Assembly (NCBI GenBank): GCA_964605235.1
Contig: CAZSBB010000005.1
Location: 124,001-188,000, forward strand
Source of the DNA: CAZSBB01 sp964605235
GTDB lineage: Bacteria; Planctomycetota; Phycisphaerae; Phycisphaerales; Phycisphaeraceae
Length of the DNA stretch: 64,000 bases
Reading direction: 5' to 3'
Below, piece after piece: positions 46,976-55,555 of this stretch. Made by a program: the position numbers and the translations under genes. Every line of letters begins with the position of its first letter. Within the stretch, counting starts at the first letter, position 1. The notes beneath the pieces were generated by a model. That model had not been told where the DNA came from and made no database searches. It saw only the letters and a list, made by a program, of their open reading frames with translations.

Positions 46976-47025
46976 GACATATCGCAAATATTAAGGAAAT
47001 TGTTGGATCTTTACTCGACTGGCCA

Positions 47026-47062
47026 TTGCTTCAATCCTATCCACTGTGTACCATATCGATAC
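47026..47062 (+). promoter_or_regulatory. Promoter and operator of the GntR-SBP regulator gene
   Basis: TTGCTT (47026-47031) and TACCAT (47049-47054) with a 17-base spacer form a weak rightward promoter. ATATCGATAC (47053-47062) overlaps the -10, so binding there would block polymerase. It shares CCATATCGATA with the site at 46931-46941. Together the two copies give one operator per divergent transcript, the usual sign of a regulator controlling itself and its neighbour. Confidence 0.4.
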
Positions 47063-47096
47063 GCTTTGAGAGCTTGAATCTGGGGCAGCACCTGCC

Positions 47097-48554
47097 ATGG
47101 CGACCAAATACGAAAAACTGGCGGATTACCTCCGCATGCACTTCATCGAGGGTGTGGCCGGCCGAAGCCGGTTGCCTTCGGTGTCGAAGCTGATGCAGTC
47201 GCGTAATGTTTCGCAGGCCACGGTCGAGCGGGCCCTGGGGCTGCTGGAGGCCGAGGGGCTGATCAGCCGGGAACCGGGGGTCGGGTGCTTCACCATTGGT
47301 CTGGCTCATACATCTGACGCGCTGGTGCAGGAAGTGGAGAGCGCCGGGCGGGTGGCGCTGCCGACGGTTCATCTGGCGGTCTGCGGCATCGCCGGCGAAG
47401 ACCACCCGATGTGGGAGGAACTGGTGGCGACACACCGGCGGTCTGCGCCGGGCTTTGAGGTGCAGATCACCTATGTGGAGCCGAGCAAATCGCCTTGGGG
47501 GGCGATCATCGAAGACGGGCTGCTGATCGACTTGGCGTATTGCCCGCCCGCCTCGATCGAGGCGGCTATCGATCAGGATGTGCTGCTCGATCTGGTCGAC
47601 GACGACTTGATCTGCATCGACGCGCGGCGGTATGCGGCCCCCGGGTTGACGCGGCGTCAACAGCGGTTTGTGGTGCCCTACTCCTTTACGTCCCGCGTCG
47701 TGCTTTTTGCGGCTGACCGCATGGCGTCGCTCGGGATTGATTTTTCCGATGGCTGGGGCTGGGCGGACTTTGAAGCGTTGTGTGTCCGGCTGCGGCATGA
47801 GTCGCCCGGCGAGCAGCCGTTTTTATTGCTGGATGAATACGAGGCGTTCTGTCGTCGATGGGTCGGCCCGCTGGTCGACCACACGACGCACGAGGTGCTG
47901 TTCCGCGGTGAGCCTGCCGAGCGTGCGATCGAGGTGCTGCGGCGGCTGTACCAGGACCTGCGGGCGTTCCCGTTGTGCAGCGGTTTGACCCTGCCAAACA
48001 TTGTGGAGGTGTTGCGTGGCCCGTCGCCGGCGCTTTGCGTTGGTCGAACGCCGTGGAAGACCCGGCTGGAGCGTCTGGGCGTGCCGGCGCTGGATATGTG
48101 GCCGCTGCCCGGCACGGAGATCGGCCGACCCACCGCCACGCTGATTAACTACCTGGGCGTTTACAAGTTCAGCCGATACCCGGAACTGGCTGCGTCCTTC
48201 GTGGATTTTGTCTGCGGGCCTCAGGGCCAGGAAGTCATTCAAGCCAGCGGCCTGGAGTTTCCGTTGTATTCGACCACGGGCGAGTCGGTGCTGCCGCGTT
48301 TTGCGCCGGCTGCCGCGCTGCGTGATGAAGCCGAGGAAGTGTCAGCGCCTGCCACGACCGTGCCGCGTGAGACTTTAGACACGTTCCAGACCACCATTCT
48401 GAATCACGAGATCGAGCGTTGCCTGCGTGGCGAAACGGGTGTCGCCGAGTGCGTCCAGCGGATCCACCGCCGCGGCACCACGCTCATCCGCAACTCGATC
48501 AAGCATCAGGAATTCGTCTCCGTCCGTTCGCGCGGCGTGATGGCGTCTGCGTAA
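47097..48554 (+). CDS. GntR-type DNA-binding domain fused to an ABC solute-binding-protein-like sensor
   Basis: 485 residues. The first 70 residues are a GntR winged helix (YEKLADYLRMHFIEG, VSQATVERALGLLEAEGLI). From about residue 88 the sequence follows extracellular solute-binding proteins for sugars: VHLAVCGIAGEDHPMWEELV, LLDLVDD, FVVPYSFTSRVVLFAADRMASLG, DLRAFPLC and ASFVDFVCGPQGQEVI all sit in the order found in ABC sugar-binding proteins. There is no signal peptide, so the binding protein has been recruited as a cytoplasmic sensor. This differs from the usual GntR partners (FadR, HutC/UTRA or LacI-type sensors). It lies between the two arms of the locus, with operator-like palindromes on both sides, and probably responds to an imported oligosaccharide. 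Confidence 0.75.
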   Translation: MATKYEKLADYLRMHFIEGVAGRSRLPSVSKLMQSRNVSQATVERALGLLEAEGLISREPGVGCFTIGLAHTSDALVQEVESAGRVALPTVHLAVCGIAGEDHPMWEELVATHRRSAPGFEVQITYVEPSKSPWGAIIEDGLLIDLAYCPPASIEAAIDQDVLLDLVDDDLICIDARRYAAPGLTRRQQRFVVPYSFTSRVVLFAADRMASLGIDFSDGWGWADFEALCVRLRHESPGEQPFLLLDEYEAFCRRWVGPLVDHTTHEVLFRGEPAERAIEVLRRLYQDLRAFPLCSGLTLPNIVEVLRGPSPALCVGRTPWKTRLERLGVPALDMWPLPGTEIGRPTATLINYLGVYKFSRYPELAASFVDFVCGPQGQEVIQASGLEFPLYSTTGESVLPRFAPAAALRDEAEEVSAPATTVPRETLDTFQTTILNHEIERCLRGETGVAECVQRIHRRGTTLIRNSIKHQEFVSVRSRGVMASA

Positions 48555-48641
48555 TCGCGATCGTGAACGAACCCCCTGCCCCCGGCATGTCAAGGCGATA
48601 CGACCGGGCCATCCATCATGTTACTCCGAGGCCTCGCATCG

Positions 48642-51600
48642 ATGAATCCGTCACGCCATATTGTTGTTGCTGTTGTTGTTGCCTGGCTTGGTTTGCTGAT
48701 TCAGCATGGGATCGCCCAGGCGGCCGAACCGACCGAAACCCTCTCAGTCGCGGACGGCTTTAAGACCCCCCTCCTCGCGGTGCCACATCTCGACAACCCG
48801 CCGGTCATCGATGGCGCCATCAACCCGGAGGAGTGGCAGGCGGCGGCGAGCCTGAACGCGCTTAAATCCAAGCGCGGCGGCGTCAGCAGCCGCGAGGTGC
48901 GCTACTGGCTGGCGTGGGACCAGGACCATCTCTATCTCGCGATGCGGTCGTGGCTGCGCAAGGGCGAGCGTCCCAAGACCACCCACCGCGGGCAGGGCGG
49001 CGACCCGGCGGTGGTGTTCGACGACAGCTACGAGTTTTACTTCGACACCGGCGGGACGCTGGCCGGCGGCTTGCCCGCGTTTACGCAGTACATCGGCAAC
49101 TTCGCCGGCGAGAAGTATGACGCTGCGCACCTGCCGACCATCGGCAGCCGGCGGATGAGCTACGAAGCCGGCTGGGAGCCGCGGCACCGCATCGTCGAGA
49201 CCGAGCGTGGCCGGGCGTGGGAGATGGAGCTTGCCATCCCGTACCAAAGCATCCTGATGCCGTCACCTTTCAAGGCGGGCGACGAGATCAAGGCGCTGCT
49301 CGCCCGCAACTTCAAACGGCCGTGGGAGCAGAACAGCGTCGAGGGCACACAGCTCTTCCGCGACCCTTCGACATTCTCGCGCCTCCAACTGGTAGAGTCA
49401 CGGCCGGCCGTCCACGTCAAAAAAGTCGGCGACCGAAAGGCCGGCGCGCTGGGTCTGTCGTTGGATGTGTTTGGCCACAGCAATACCACGCTTCAGTGGA
49501 GCTATCGCAGCGACGCGGGCAGCGCCGAATCGGGCACGCTTGAGGTCAAGGCCGGCCAACTGGTGCAAGGCCCCGACCTGCCCGCCATCGAAAAGCTGGA
49601 GAACCCCAACGCCTCGCCCGCGGAGTACCCGGTGCTTGGCTCGGCCCGGATCCAGATCAAAGACCTCAAGGACGGCACCCTGCTCTTTGACTGGGTGGCC
49701 TTCCGCGGGTACGCCGGCCCCGACCCGGATGCCGAGACCTTCCCCGATGACGATGGCAACCTCACGACGCTGTCGCTGACCTACAACCCGGTGCGTGATT
49801 ATCTGCGGGTGAATGGCGACTTCATCAACTTCGACGACCGCGATTCGCTCAAGCAGTTCAAGGTGTCCGTGATTGACGCAAGCAGCCGAATGTTGGCTGA
49901 GCGTGAGCTCTCCATGGATGAAGTAGCGTACGTGCGGGGGGTGCTGGATTTGCCCGACCTGCCCCCCGGCGAATACGTGAGTCGGCTGGTCTGCATCGAT
50001 GATCAGGGGCAGGTCCGTGTGGACGAGAAGCAGGCCTTTGTCAAGAAGGATCATGCCGCCGAGTTTCCCTGGTGGCAGACCGACAAGGGCCGGATCGATC
50101 GCGTGATTCGGCCGTGGGAACCGGTGGCGTACGATGCGCAGAAGCAGCAGGCGTCGGTCTGGGGCCGGACGATGGACGTGCGGGGCGCGGGCTTGCCGGG
50201 CAGCGTCACCGCGGTGGGCCGCGAGCTCCTGTCCGCCCCGATCCGCCTCGAAGCGGTGGGCCTGGATGGCAAGCCTTTGAAACTGGCTGACACCCGCGTC
50301 ACGGTGCTATCTGCAGAAGACCACAAGCTCCAGCTTCAGGCCCACAGCAAGCTCGGCGATATCGCGATCGACAGCCGGATCGATGTCGAATTCGACGGCA
50401 TGTACAAAGTCGAAATGACCTTGTCGCCGGAGCCTGCGACTCACCTCGCAGCGCTGCGTCTGGTGGTCCCGTTCCGTGGAGACGCGGCGCAATACCTCAC
50501 GGCATGCGGCGAAGGCATCCGCTGGGGCTATGACCACCTGCTCATCGACCCGCAAAAGCAAGGCGAATTGTGGAACAGCCGCCGCATTGACGGGCAACGG
50601 ATGGCCAAGGGTTCGTTCATCCCCTACGTCTGGGTCGGCAACAGCTTCGGCGGGCTGTCGTGGTTTGCCGACAGCGACCGCGGCTGGAACCCGAGCGATG
50701 CAACGCCGGCCGTGGTGCTCCGCCGCGCATCCGACGCGACCAGCACCGACCTGGTGTTCAACTTCATCAGTGAAGCGGCGGAGCTTGTCGCGCCGCGCAC
50801 GCTGACGTTTGCGTTCCAGGCGACGCCGGTGAAATCGCTGCCCGACGACTGGCGCAACCACGTCTACAGCTTCGGCGACAGCTTCGCCGACTGGCAGACA
50901 GCCAAGAGCGCCGGCACGACCCGCATCCTGGCGCCCGTGCCCTGGTCGTTCAAACCGGCGCAGGCAAAAAAGGAGATGGACGCCTACAAGAAGAAGCCGC
51001 GCATGCTGAGCCTGTACCGCCAGCCGGTGATCCCCTACGGCCGACACAACGAGTTGATCGAGAAGCACATGCCCGAAGCCACGTACTTCGGCGAGCAGTG
51101 GAACAGCCGGGGCAGCTGGCACATCTTTTACGACGACAGCCTGATCGACTATTGGATCTACAAGCTGGACCAATGGATCGTAGCCACCGACATCGATGGG
51201 TACTACAGCGACAACACCCACCCGGCGGTCTGCTTTAACGTCGAGGCGGGGCGGGCTTATCGCCTGCCGGATGGCCGGGTGCAGCCGGGCTACAACATGT
51301 TCGGCTTGCGGCGCTACTTTCTGCGGATGCGGGCCGTGTTTCAAGAGCACGGCAAGGACGGGTGGATCGTCTCGCACATGACCCACAACATGGTCATGCC
51401 CTGGCTGGGTGCGTGCGACTACGCGTTGGATGGCGAAGACCATCACCTGTCGGCTCCTCAGAACCGCACGTACCTCGATGCCTGGACGCTGGCCAGGCTT
51501 CAGGCCGACATCCCGCGGGCGCTGGGTGTTCGCGTGACCTACAAAAACGAGTTCGACAACCCCCGCCATTGGGAAACGGGTTACAAATATTCCTTCGATG

Positions 51601-52133
51601 AAATCTGGCGGTCCTACGCCGCGGCGATGCAGCTTCACGACAACCTGCCCATGGCCGGCCACATGATGCCCGAGACGTGGTTCTACGGCCGCCACCGCTT
51701 CGGCATGGCGAACCCGGCGATCCGCTTCATCGGTTACTGGGAAAACGACCCGGCTGTCCGCGTCGATAATGACCAAGTCAAAGTCAGCGCCTGGAGCAAA
51801 CCCGGCTCGATCCTGCTGACCGTCGTCGGCATGCAAAACGGCGACGCCCGACAGGACGCAACGATCACCCTCGACGCCGAGGCGTTGGGCCTGCCGGCGC
51901 GGAGCTCGTGGTACGTCTACGATGCCGAGTCACTGGTGAACTATGCCAGGTTTGTGCACGGCAAGGCAGTCAACGTCTACCCGGATCGCGGGCAGTCTTT
52001 TGCGTTGCAGGACAATGGCAACATCCTGGTCCATGCCCCGAGGCACGACTACCTGAACCTCATCGTCACCAGCGGCGACCAGCCGCTGCGGGACGACGAG
52101 CAACCTGACCCCGCGTCAAGGACAGCCGAGTGA
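48642..52133 (+). CDS. Exported DUF6067-like glycosidase-type protein with N-terminal CBM9-like domain
   Basis: 1163 residues from the ATG at 48642 (GAGG ten bases upstream; an in-frame ATG at 48618 lacks one). Signal peptide: HIVVAVVVAWLGLLIQ. A CBM9-like domain opens VPHLDNPPVIDGAINPEEW, nearly the same as in the protein at 18715. The DUF6067-like blocks are SVWGRTMDVRGAGLP, SFIPYVWVG and WFADSDRGW, followed by a barrel with DGYYSDNTHP (Asp857 as catalytic candidate), YRLPDGRVQPG and VSHMTHNMV. It is first in the rightward arm, directly after the regulator gene, and its stop overlaps the CE7-like start. It is the closest in this window to the 18715 protein. The sugar specificity is unknown. 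Confidence 0.65.
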   Translation: MNPSRHIVVAVVVAWLGLLIQHGIAQAAEPTETLSVADGFKTPLLAVPHLDNPPVIDGAINPEEWQAAASLNALKSKRGGVSSREVRYWLAWDQDHLYLAMRSWLRKGERPKTTHRGQGGDPAVVFDDSYEFYFDTGGTLAGGLPAFTQYIGNFAGEKYDAAHLPTIGSRRMSYEAGWEPRHRIVETERGRAWEMELAIPYQSILMPSPFKAGDEIKALLARNFKRPWEQNSVEGTQLFRDPSTFSRLQLVESRPAVHVKKVGDRKAGALGLSLDVFGHSNTTLQWSYRSDAGSAESGTLEVKAGQLVQGPDLPAIEKLENPNASPAEYPVLGSARIQIKDLKDGTLLFDWVAFRGYAGPDPDAETFPDDDGNLTTLSLTYNPVRDYLRVNGDFINFDDRDSLKQFKVSVIDASSRMLAERELSMDEVAYVRGVLDLPDLPPGEYVSRLVCIDDQGQVRVDEKQAFVKKDHAAEFPWWQTDKGRIDRVIRPWEPVAYDAQKQQASVWGRTMDVRGAGLPGSVTAVGRELLSAPIRLEAVGLDGKPLKLADTRVTVLSAEDHKLQLQAHSKLGDIAIDSRIDVEFDGMYKVEMTLSPEPATHLAALRLVVPFRGDAAQYLTACGEGIRWGYDHLLIDPQKQGELWNSRRIDGQRMAKGSFIPYVWVGNSFGGLSWFADSDRGWNPSDATPAVVLRRASDATSTDLVFNFISEAAELVAPRTLTFAFQATPVKSLPDDWRNHVYSFGDSFADWQTAKSAGTTRILAPVPWSFKPAQAKKEMDAYKKKPRMLSLYRQPVIPYGRHNELIEKHMPEATYFGEQWNSRGSWHIFYDDSLIDYWIYKLDQWIVATDIDGYYSDNTHPAVCFNVEAGRAYRLPDGRVQPGYNMFGLRRYFLRMRAVFQEHGKDGWIVSHMTHNMVMPWLGACDYALDGEDHHLSAPQNRTYLDAWTLARLQADIPRALGVRVTYKNEFDNPRHWETGYKYSFDEIWRSYAAAMQLHDNLPMAGHMMPETWFYGRHRFGMANPAIRFIGYWENDPAVRVDNDQVKVSAWSKPGSILLTVVGMQNGDARQDATITLDAEALGLPARSSWYVYDAESLVNYARFVHGKAVNVYPDRGQSFALQDNGNILVHAPRHDYLNLIVTSGDQPLRDDEQPDPASRTAE

Positions 52134-54142
52134 TTCGGATGACTTGCATCAAGGTTTCCATGGTGATGGCCTGCCTCGCGTGCATGACGACCAGCCCCAG
52201 CGGTGCGGAGCCTGCGCCGCTGGGCTTGATGTCGCAGCGTGGCGAACGTCTTGAATATCATGGCCAAGGCTATGTCATCGCAGGCGCGGCCGGCCGGGGC
52301 TGGACCTCCTGGGCGGTGGCGGGCGACGAGTTTCTCCACGCGACGCCGAGCGTTGGTGGCATGGTCTTTCGCAACGCCGATCAGACCATCACTCGGCTGC
52401 CCAATGCTTCCCGCATGAATTCATACGGCGACGTCGGCCGCACGGGTTCGTTCGACGACGGCATCTACAAAATGCAGCTCACACCCGATCCGCACCTGCC
52501 GGTGATCGAGTTGTACGCGGGCTTCAACGCTGAGCGCGATCACGAGCTCCTGCTCTTTCTCCATGATGACGTGAAGCAAGTCCGGCTCATCGGCGACGGC
52601 CACCGCGGAGAACATGACGTGGCGCGGCACGACAACGACGCCACCCTGAAAGCCACAGCCAAACAATCCGCGGTGCTGCTGTCTGAAAGCGGTCGCGCCC
52701 TGGTGGTGCCCGGGCCCTGTCGCATCGCGCACACGCCCCACCCTGACGGCGGGCAGCGCCTCGCGGTCGTGCTGCCCGCAAAGGGATTCAAGGCCAACAG
52801 CTACCCCATCCGCGTTTGCACGGAACGGGTCGACGAATACTTCGTGCTGCATCCGCGCTTTAACGTCACGCAGCCCGACGACGATCAACTGCAAGGCCAA
52901 GCCACCTCAGGCGTGAAAAACCCGGTGTACCGCGCCGGCCAAGCGCCCAGCGTCGCCGTCGAGTTCGATTGGCTGGCGGACCAACCGTTCACCGGCCATG
53001 CGACGCTGCGGATCGTCACGGCGCTGGGGCAGATCGAGTTGGAACAGACCGCCACCCCGCAGCCGATCGAGGGCAATCGATGGGTCGCGCATTTTGCTGT
53101 GTCCCTGTCCACGCCCGGCGTCGGCGATGTCGAGGCGACGCTGGTGGGCGGAGACGGCCGACTGATCTGGACCGACCGATACCGGATGGTCTACGACCTG
53201 GAACATTTCCAGCCGCCGTACAACAGCCCCGACGACCTGCGGGCTTTTTGGGAGCAGACGCTGGAACAGCAGCGTGCGGTCCCGATGGACGCCAGGATCC
53301 AACGTGTTTACCGCGATTTCCCCGATTGGGAACTGTACGTGGTCAGTTTGTCGATCCTCGATGGCAAGCGGGTGCACGCCATGCTGTTTGTGCCCGAAGG
53401 GATACAGACGCCCGCCCCGGCAATGGTGACCAGCCACCCCAACACCACCGGCTTCAAGTTCAAGCCGGGGCCGGATGGTGTTTATGGGTCCAAGCTCAAC
53501 CGCGACCGGCGGTACGTATCGATCACGCCGATCGTGCGTGGTTTCGAGCCGGACCAGCCGGACGTGCCGTTCAACCTGCCGTGGTGGGGGCCGGTTGAAG
53601 ACAAGCAGACCTACGTGGCCCGCTATTGGTTTGCGTCGATGGTGCGCTCGGTTGACTACCTGGCGACCCGGCCGGACCTGGTGGACATGGATCGCGTGAT
53701 GGTGTCTGGCAGCAGCCAGGGCGGGGCGTTGGCGACCGCGCTGGCGGCACTGGACCAGCGCATCGCGCTGGCGCTCATCGATTCGCCTTCCAACGCGATG
53801 CACCACACCGCCCTGCCGCATTACCACACCTTCGGCCCGACGCTGGGCCAAATCCCCCCCGGCCAGAGCCGGCAGGACCTGCTCCACACGTTGAGCTACT
53901 TCGACCCGGCACACCTGGCGGCATGGATCACCTGCCCGACACACGTCGCGCTGAGCGTCGGCGATCTGACCGTGCACAGCCTGGGTGGCATCGGCATCTA
54001 TAAGAACCTGGTCAACGTGCCCGAGAAGCAAAAAAGCCTGACCCTCGGCCCAACGCGTCTGCACCGCAAGCCCCCCGAGGCTGAGGTCGTTTTTGAGACG
54101 CTCTTGTCAGACTTCAGCCGCCATGACCCCGCCGCGGAATAA
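52130..54142 (+). CDS. Exported CE7-like carbohydrate esterase (acetyl xylan esterase type)
   Basis: 670 residues with a signal peptide (IKVSMVMACLACMTTSPSGA). The GTG start overlaps the preceding stop; an ATG at 52139 is an alternative. Residues about 30-350 are beta-rich, like the N-terminal half of the CE7-like protein at 37292, suggesting a shared ancestor. SPDDLRAFWEQTLEQQRAVP opens the hydrolase, GSSQGG at 527-532 is the nucleophile elbow (Ser529), and VGDLTVH supplies a plausible acidic residue; the histidine is uncertain. CE7 enzymes remove acetyl groups from oligosaccharides. It lies between the DUF6067-like gene and a sulfatase, mirroring the other arm. Confidence 0.65.
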   Translation: MIRMTCIKVSMVMACLACMTTSPSGAEPAPLGLMSQRGERLEYHGQGYVIAGAAGRGWTSWAVAGDEFLHATPSVGGMVFRNADQTITRLPNASRMNSYGDVGRTGSFDDGIYKMQLTPDPHLPVIELYAGFNAERDHELLLFLHDDVKQVRLIGDGHRGEHDVARHDNDATLKATAKQSAVLLSESGRALVVPGPCRIAHTPHPDGGQRLAVVLPAKGFKANSYPIRVCTERVDEYFVLHPRFNVTQPDDDQLQGQATSGVKNPVYRAGQAPSVAVEFDWLADQPFTGHATLRIVTALGQIELEQTATPQPIEGNRWVAHFAVSLSTPGVGDVEATLVGGDGRLIWTDRYRMVYDLEHFQPPYNSPDDLRAFWEQTLEQQRAVPMDARIQRVYRDFPDWELYVVSLSILDGKRVHAMLFVPEGIQTPAPAMVTSHPNTTGFKFKPGPDGVYGSKLNRDRRYVSITPIVRGFEPDQPDVPFNLPWWGPVEDKQTYVARYWFASMVRSVDYLATRPDLVDMDRVMVSGSSQGGALATALAALDQRIALALIDSPSNAMHHTALPHYHTFGPTLGQIPPGQSRQDLLHTLSYFDPAHLAAWITCPTHVALSVGDLTVHSLGGIGIYKNLVNVPEKQKSLTLGPTRLHRKPPEAEVVFETLLSDFSRHDPAAE

Positions 54143-54145
54143 GCC

Positions 54146-55555
54146 ATGAACATCCTCTTCATCTGTGCCGACCAATTTCGCTTTGATTGCCTGAGCAGCC
54201 TGGGCCACCCGTGCGTGCGCACCCCACACCTCGACGCCCTCGCCAGGCAAGGCGTGAACTTCACCTCCGCCTATGCCGCGACCGCTCCGTGCTCGCCTTC
54301 GCGCGCTTCCATGTTCACCGGCCAGTACCCCGACACCCACGGCGTGATCAACGGCAACCACGCGTTGCAGCCCCACGATCGGCTCGTCCTTCCCCAGCAC
54401 CTGCAACACGCGGGCCTGCACACCGCCCTGATCGGCAAGCTGCACCTCTACCCATTCTTCCGCGACTTCGGTTTCGACCACTTTCAGCGCAGCGACTACT
54501 TCTTCAACAACTACGACGCCCAAGCGCTCGAAGACTCGAGCTATCTGCACTGGCTGCGTCGACGGCTGGGCACGAAGGCCGCCGATCAAATCATCGTTCG
54601 CTTCTCGGATGACGAGGCCTGCTACGCGACGGACCAGTGGCGATTCATCGTCGGCCGCAACCACGTGGACGAGGCACACCACCCCACCAGCTGGACGACC
54701 GATGAAGCGATCCGATATCTCGATCAGGCCGGGAGCAAGCCGTTCTTCCTGAACGTGTCGTATTTCGGCCCGCACCAGCCGTACGCCTGCCCGTCGCCGT
54801 GGAACGAGATGTACAACCCGGACGAACTGCCATTGCCCGAGGATTTCGACAACCGCATCGACGACAAGCCCATTATTGCCAACGACAGGTTTTATCAAGA
54901 GTCCCACGGCTTCCGTGCAGCGCAGGGCTGGACCCGGCAGACCCACCGCCAAGCCCTGGCGGCGTACTACGGCAACATCTCGATGATCGATCATCACATC
55001 GGTCGGCTGCTGGCCGGGCTGCGGGCGAGCGGTCACGCGGACAACACGATGGTCGTGTTCACCGCCGACCACGGAGACATGGCGGGTCAGTTCGGCTGCT
55101 ACTTCAAGAGCCTGGGCTACGACGGCAGCGCCCGCGTGCCGTTGATCGTGCACGACCCGCGCAGCGCCCGCGCCGGGCAAAGCGAATCGCGGGCCGTGTC
55201 CTTGCTTGATTTGTATGCGACGTTCCTCGCCACCGCCGACGCGACAGCGACCGAGGAGCACGCGTCGCGCGACCTGACGCCGCTGCTGCTCGAGGCAGGG
55301 GCCAACTGGGACGACCGCGTGTTTTTCAAGCAGGGCGCGCACGCCATGCTGGTTCGTGGCGATCTCAAGCTGTTGCGTGACATGGTGGACGACGAGGTGG
55401 TGTACGAGTTGTACGATCGAACCAGGCTTCCCATCGACGCGGTCAACCTCTGGCCTGCGCGCCACGCCGACCCGGTGTGCGAGCAACTGCGTCGTGAGTT
55501 GGACGCCTGGGTCGCGGAGCAGTCAGGCGTGGCCCTGGCCGGGCGAGGTGCTTGA
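54146..55555 (+). CDS. Type I sulfatase (CSPSR), no signal peptide
   Basis: 469 residues. CADQF gives the metal Asp at residue 9, CSPSR at 49-53 the formylglycine signature (Cys49), GKLHLYP the conserved Lys-His block and FTADHGDMAGQFG the second metal block. No leader is present. The gene starts three bases after the CE7-like stop, and its own TGA overlaps the ATG of the GH78-like gene by one base, so the three are coupled. Counterpart of the sulfatase at 41166 on the other arm. Confidence 0.85.
   Translation: MNILFICADQFRFDCLSSLGHPCVRTPHLDALARQGVNFTSAYAATAPCSPSRASMFTGQYPDTHGVINGNHALQPHDRLVLPQHLQHAGLHTALIGKLHLYPFFRDFGFDHFQRSDYFFNNYDAQALEDSSYLHWLRRRLGTKAADQIIVRFSDDEACYATDQWRFIVGRNHVDEAHHPTSWTTDEAIRYLDQAGSKPFFLNVSYFGPHQPYACPSPWNEMYNPDELPLPEDFDNRIDDKPIIANDRFYQESHGFRAAQGWTRQTHRQALAAYYGNISMIDHHIGRLLAGLRASGHADNTMVVFTADHGDMAGQFGCYFKSLGYDGSARVPLIVHDPRSARAGQSESRAVSLLDLYATFLATADATATEEHASRDLTPLLLEAGANWDDRVFFKQGAHAMLVRGDLKLLRDMVDDEVVYELYDRTRLPIDAVNLWPARHADPVCEQLRRELDAWVAEQSGVALAGRGA

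Noticed and set aside
48661..48683. TTG trinucleotide repeat as a regulatory or slippage element
   Set aside because: It encodes the hydrophobic valine run of a signal peptide, is interrupted, and stays in frame; most likely codon composition only.
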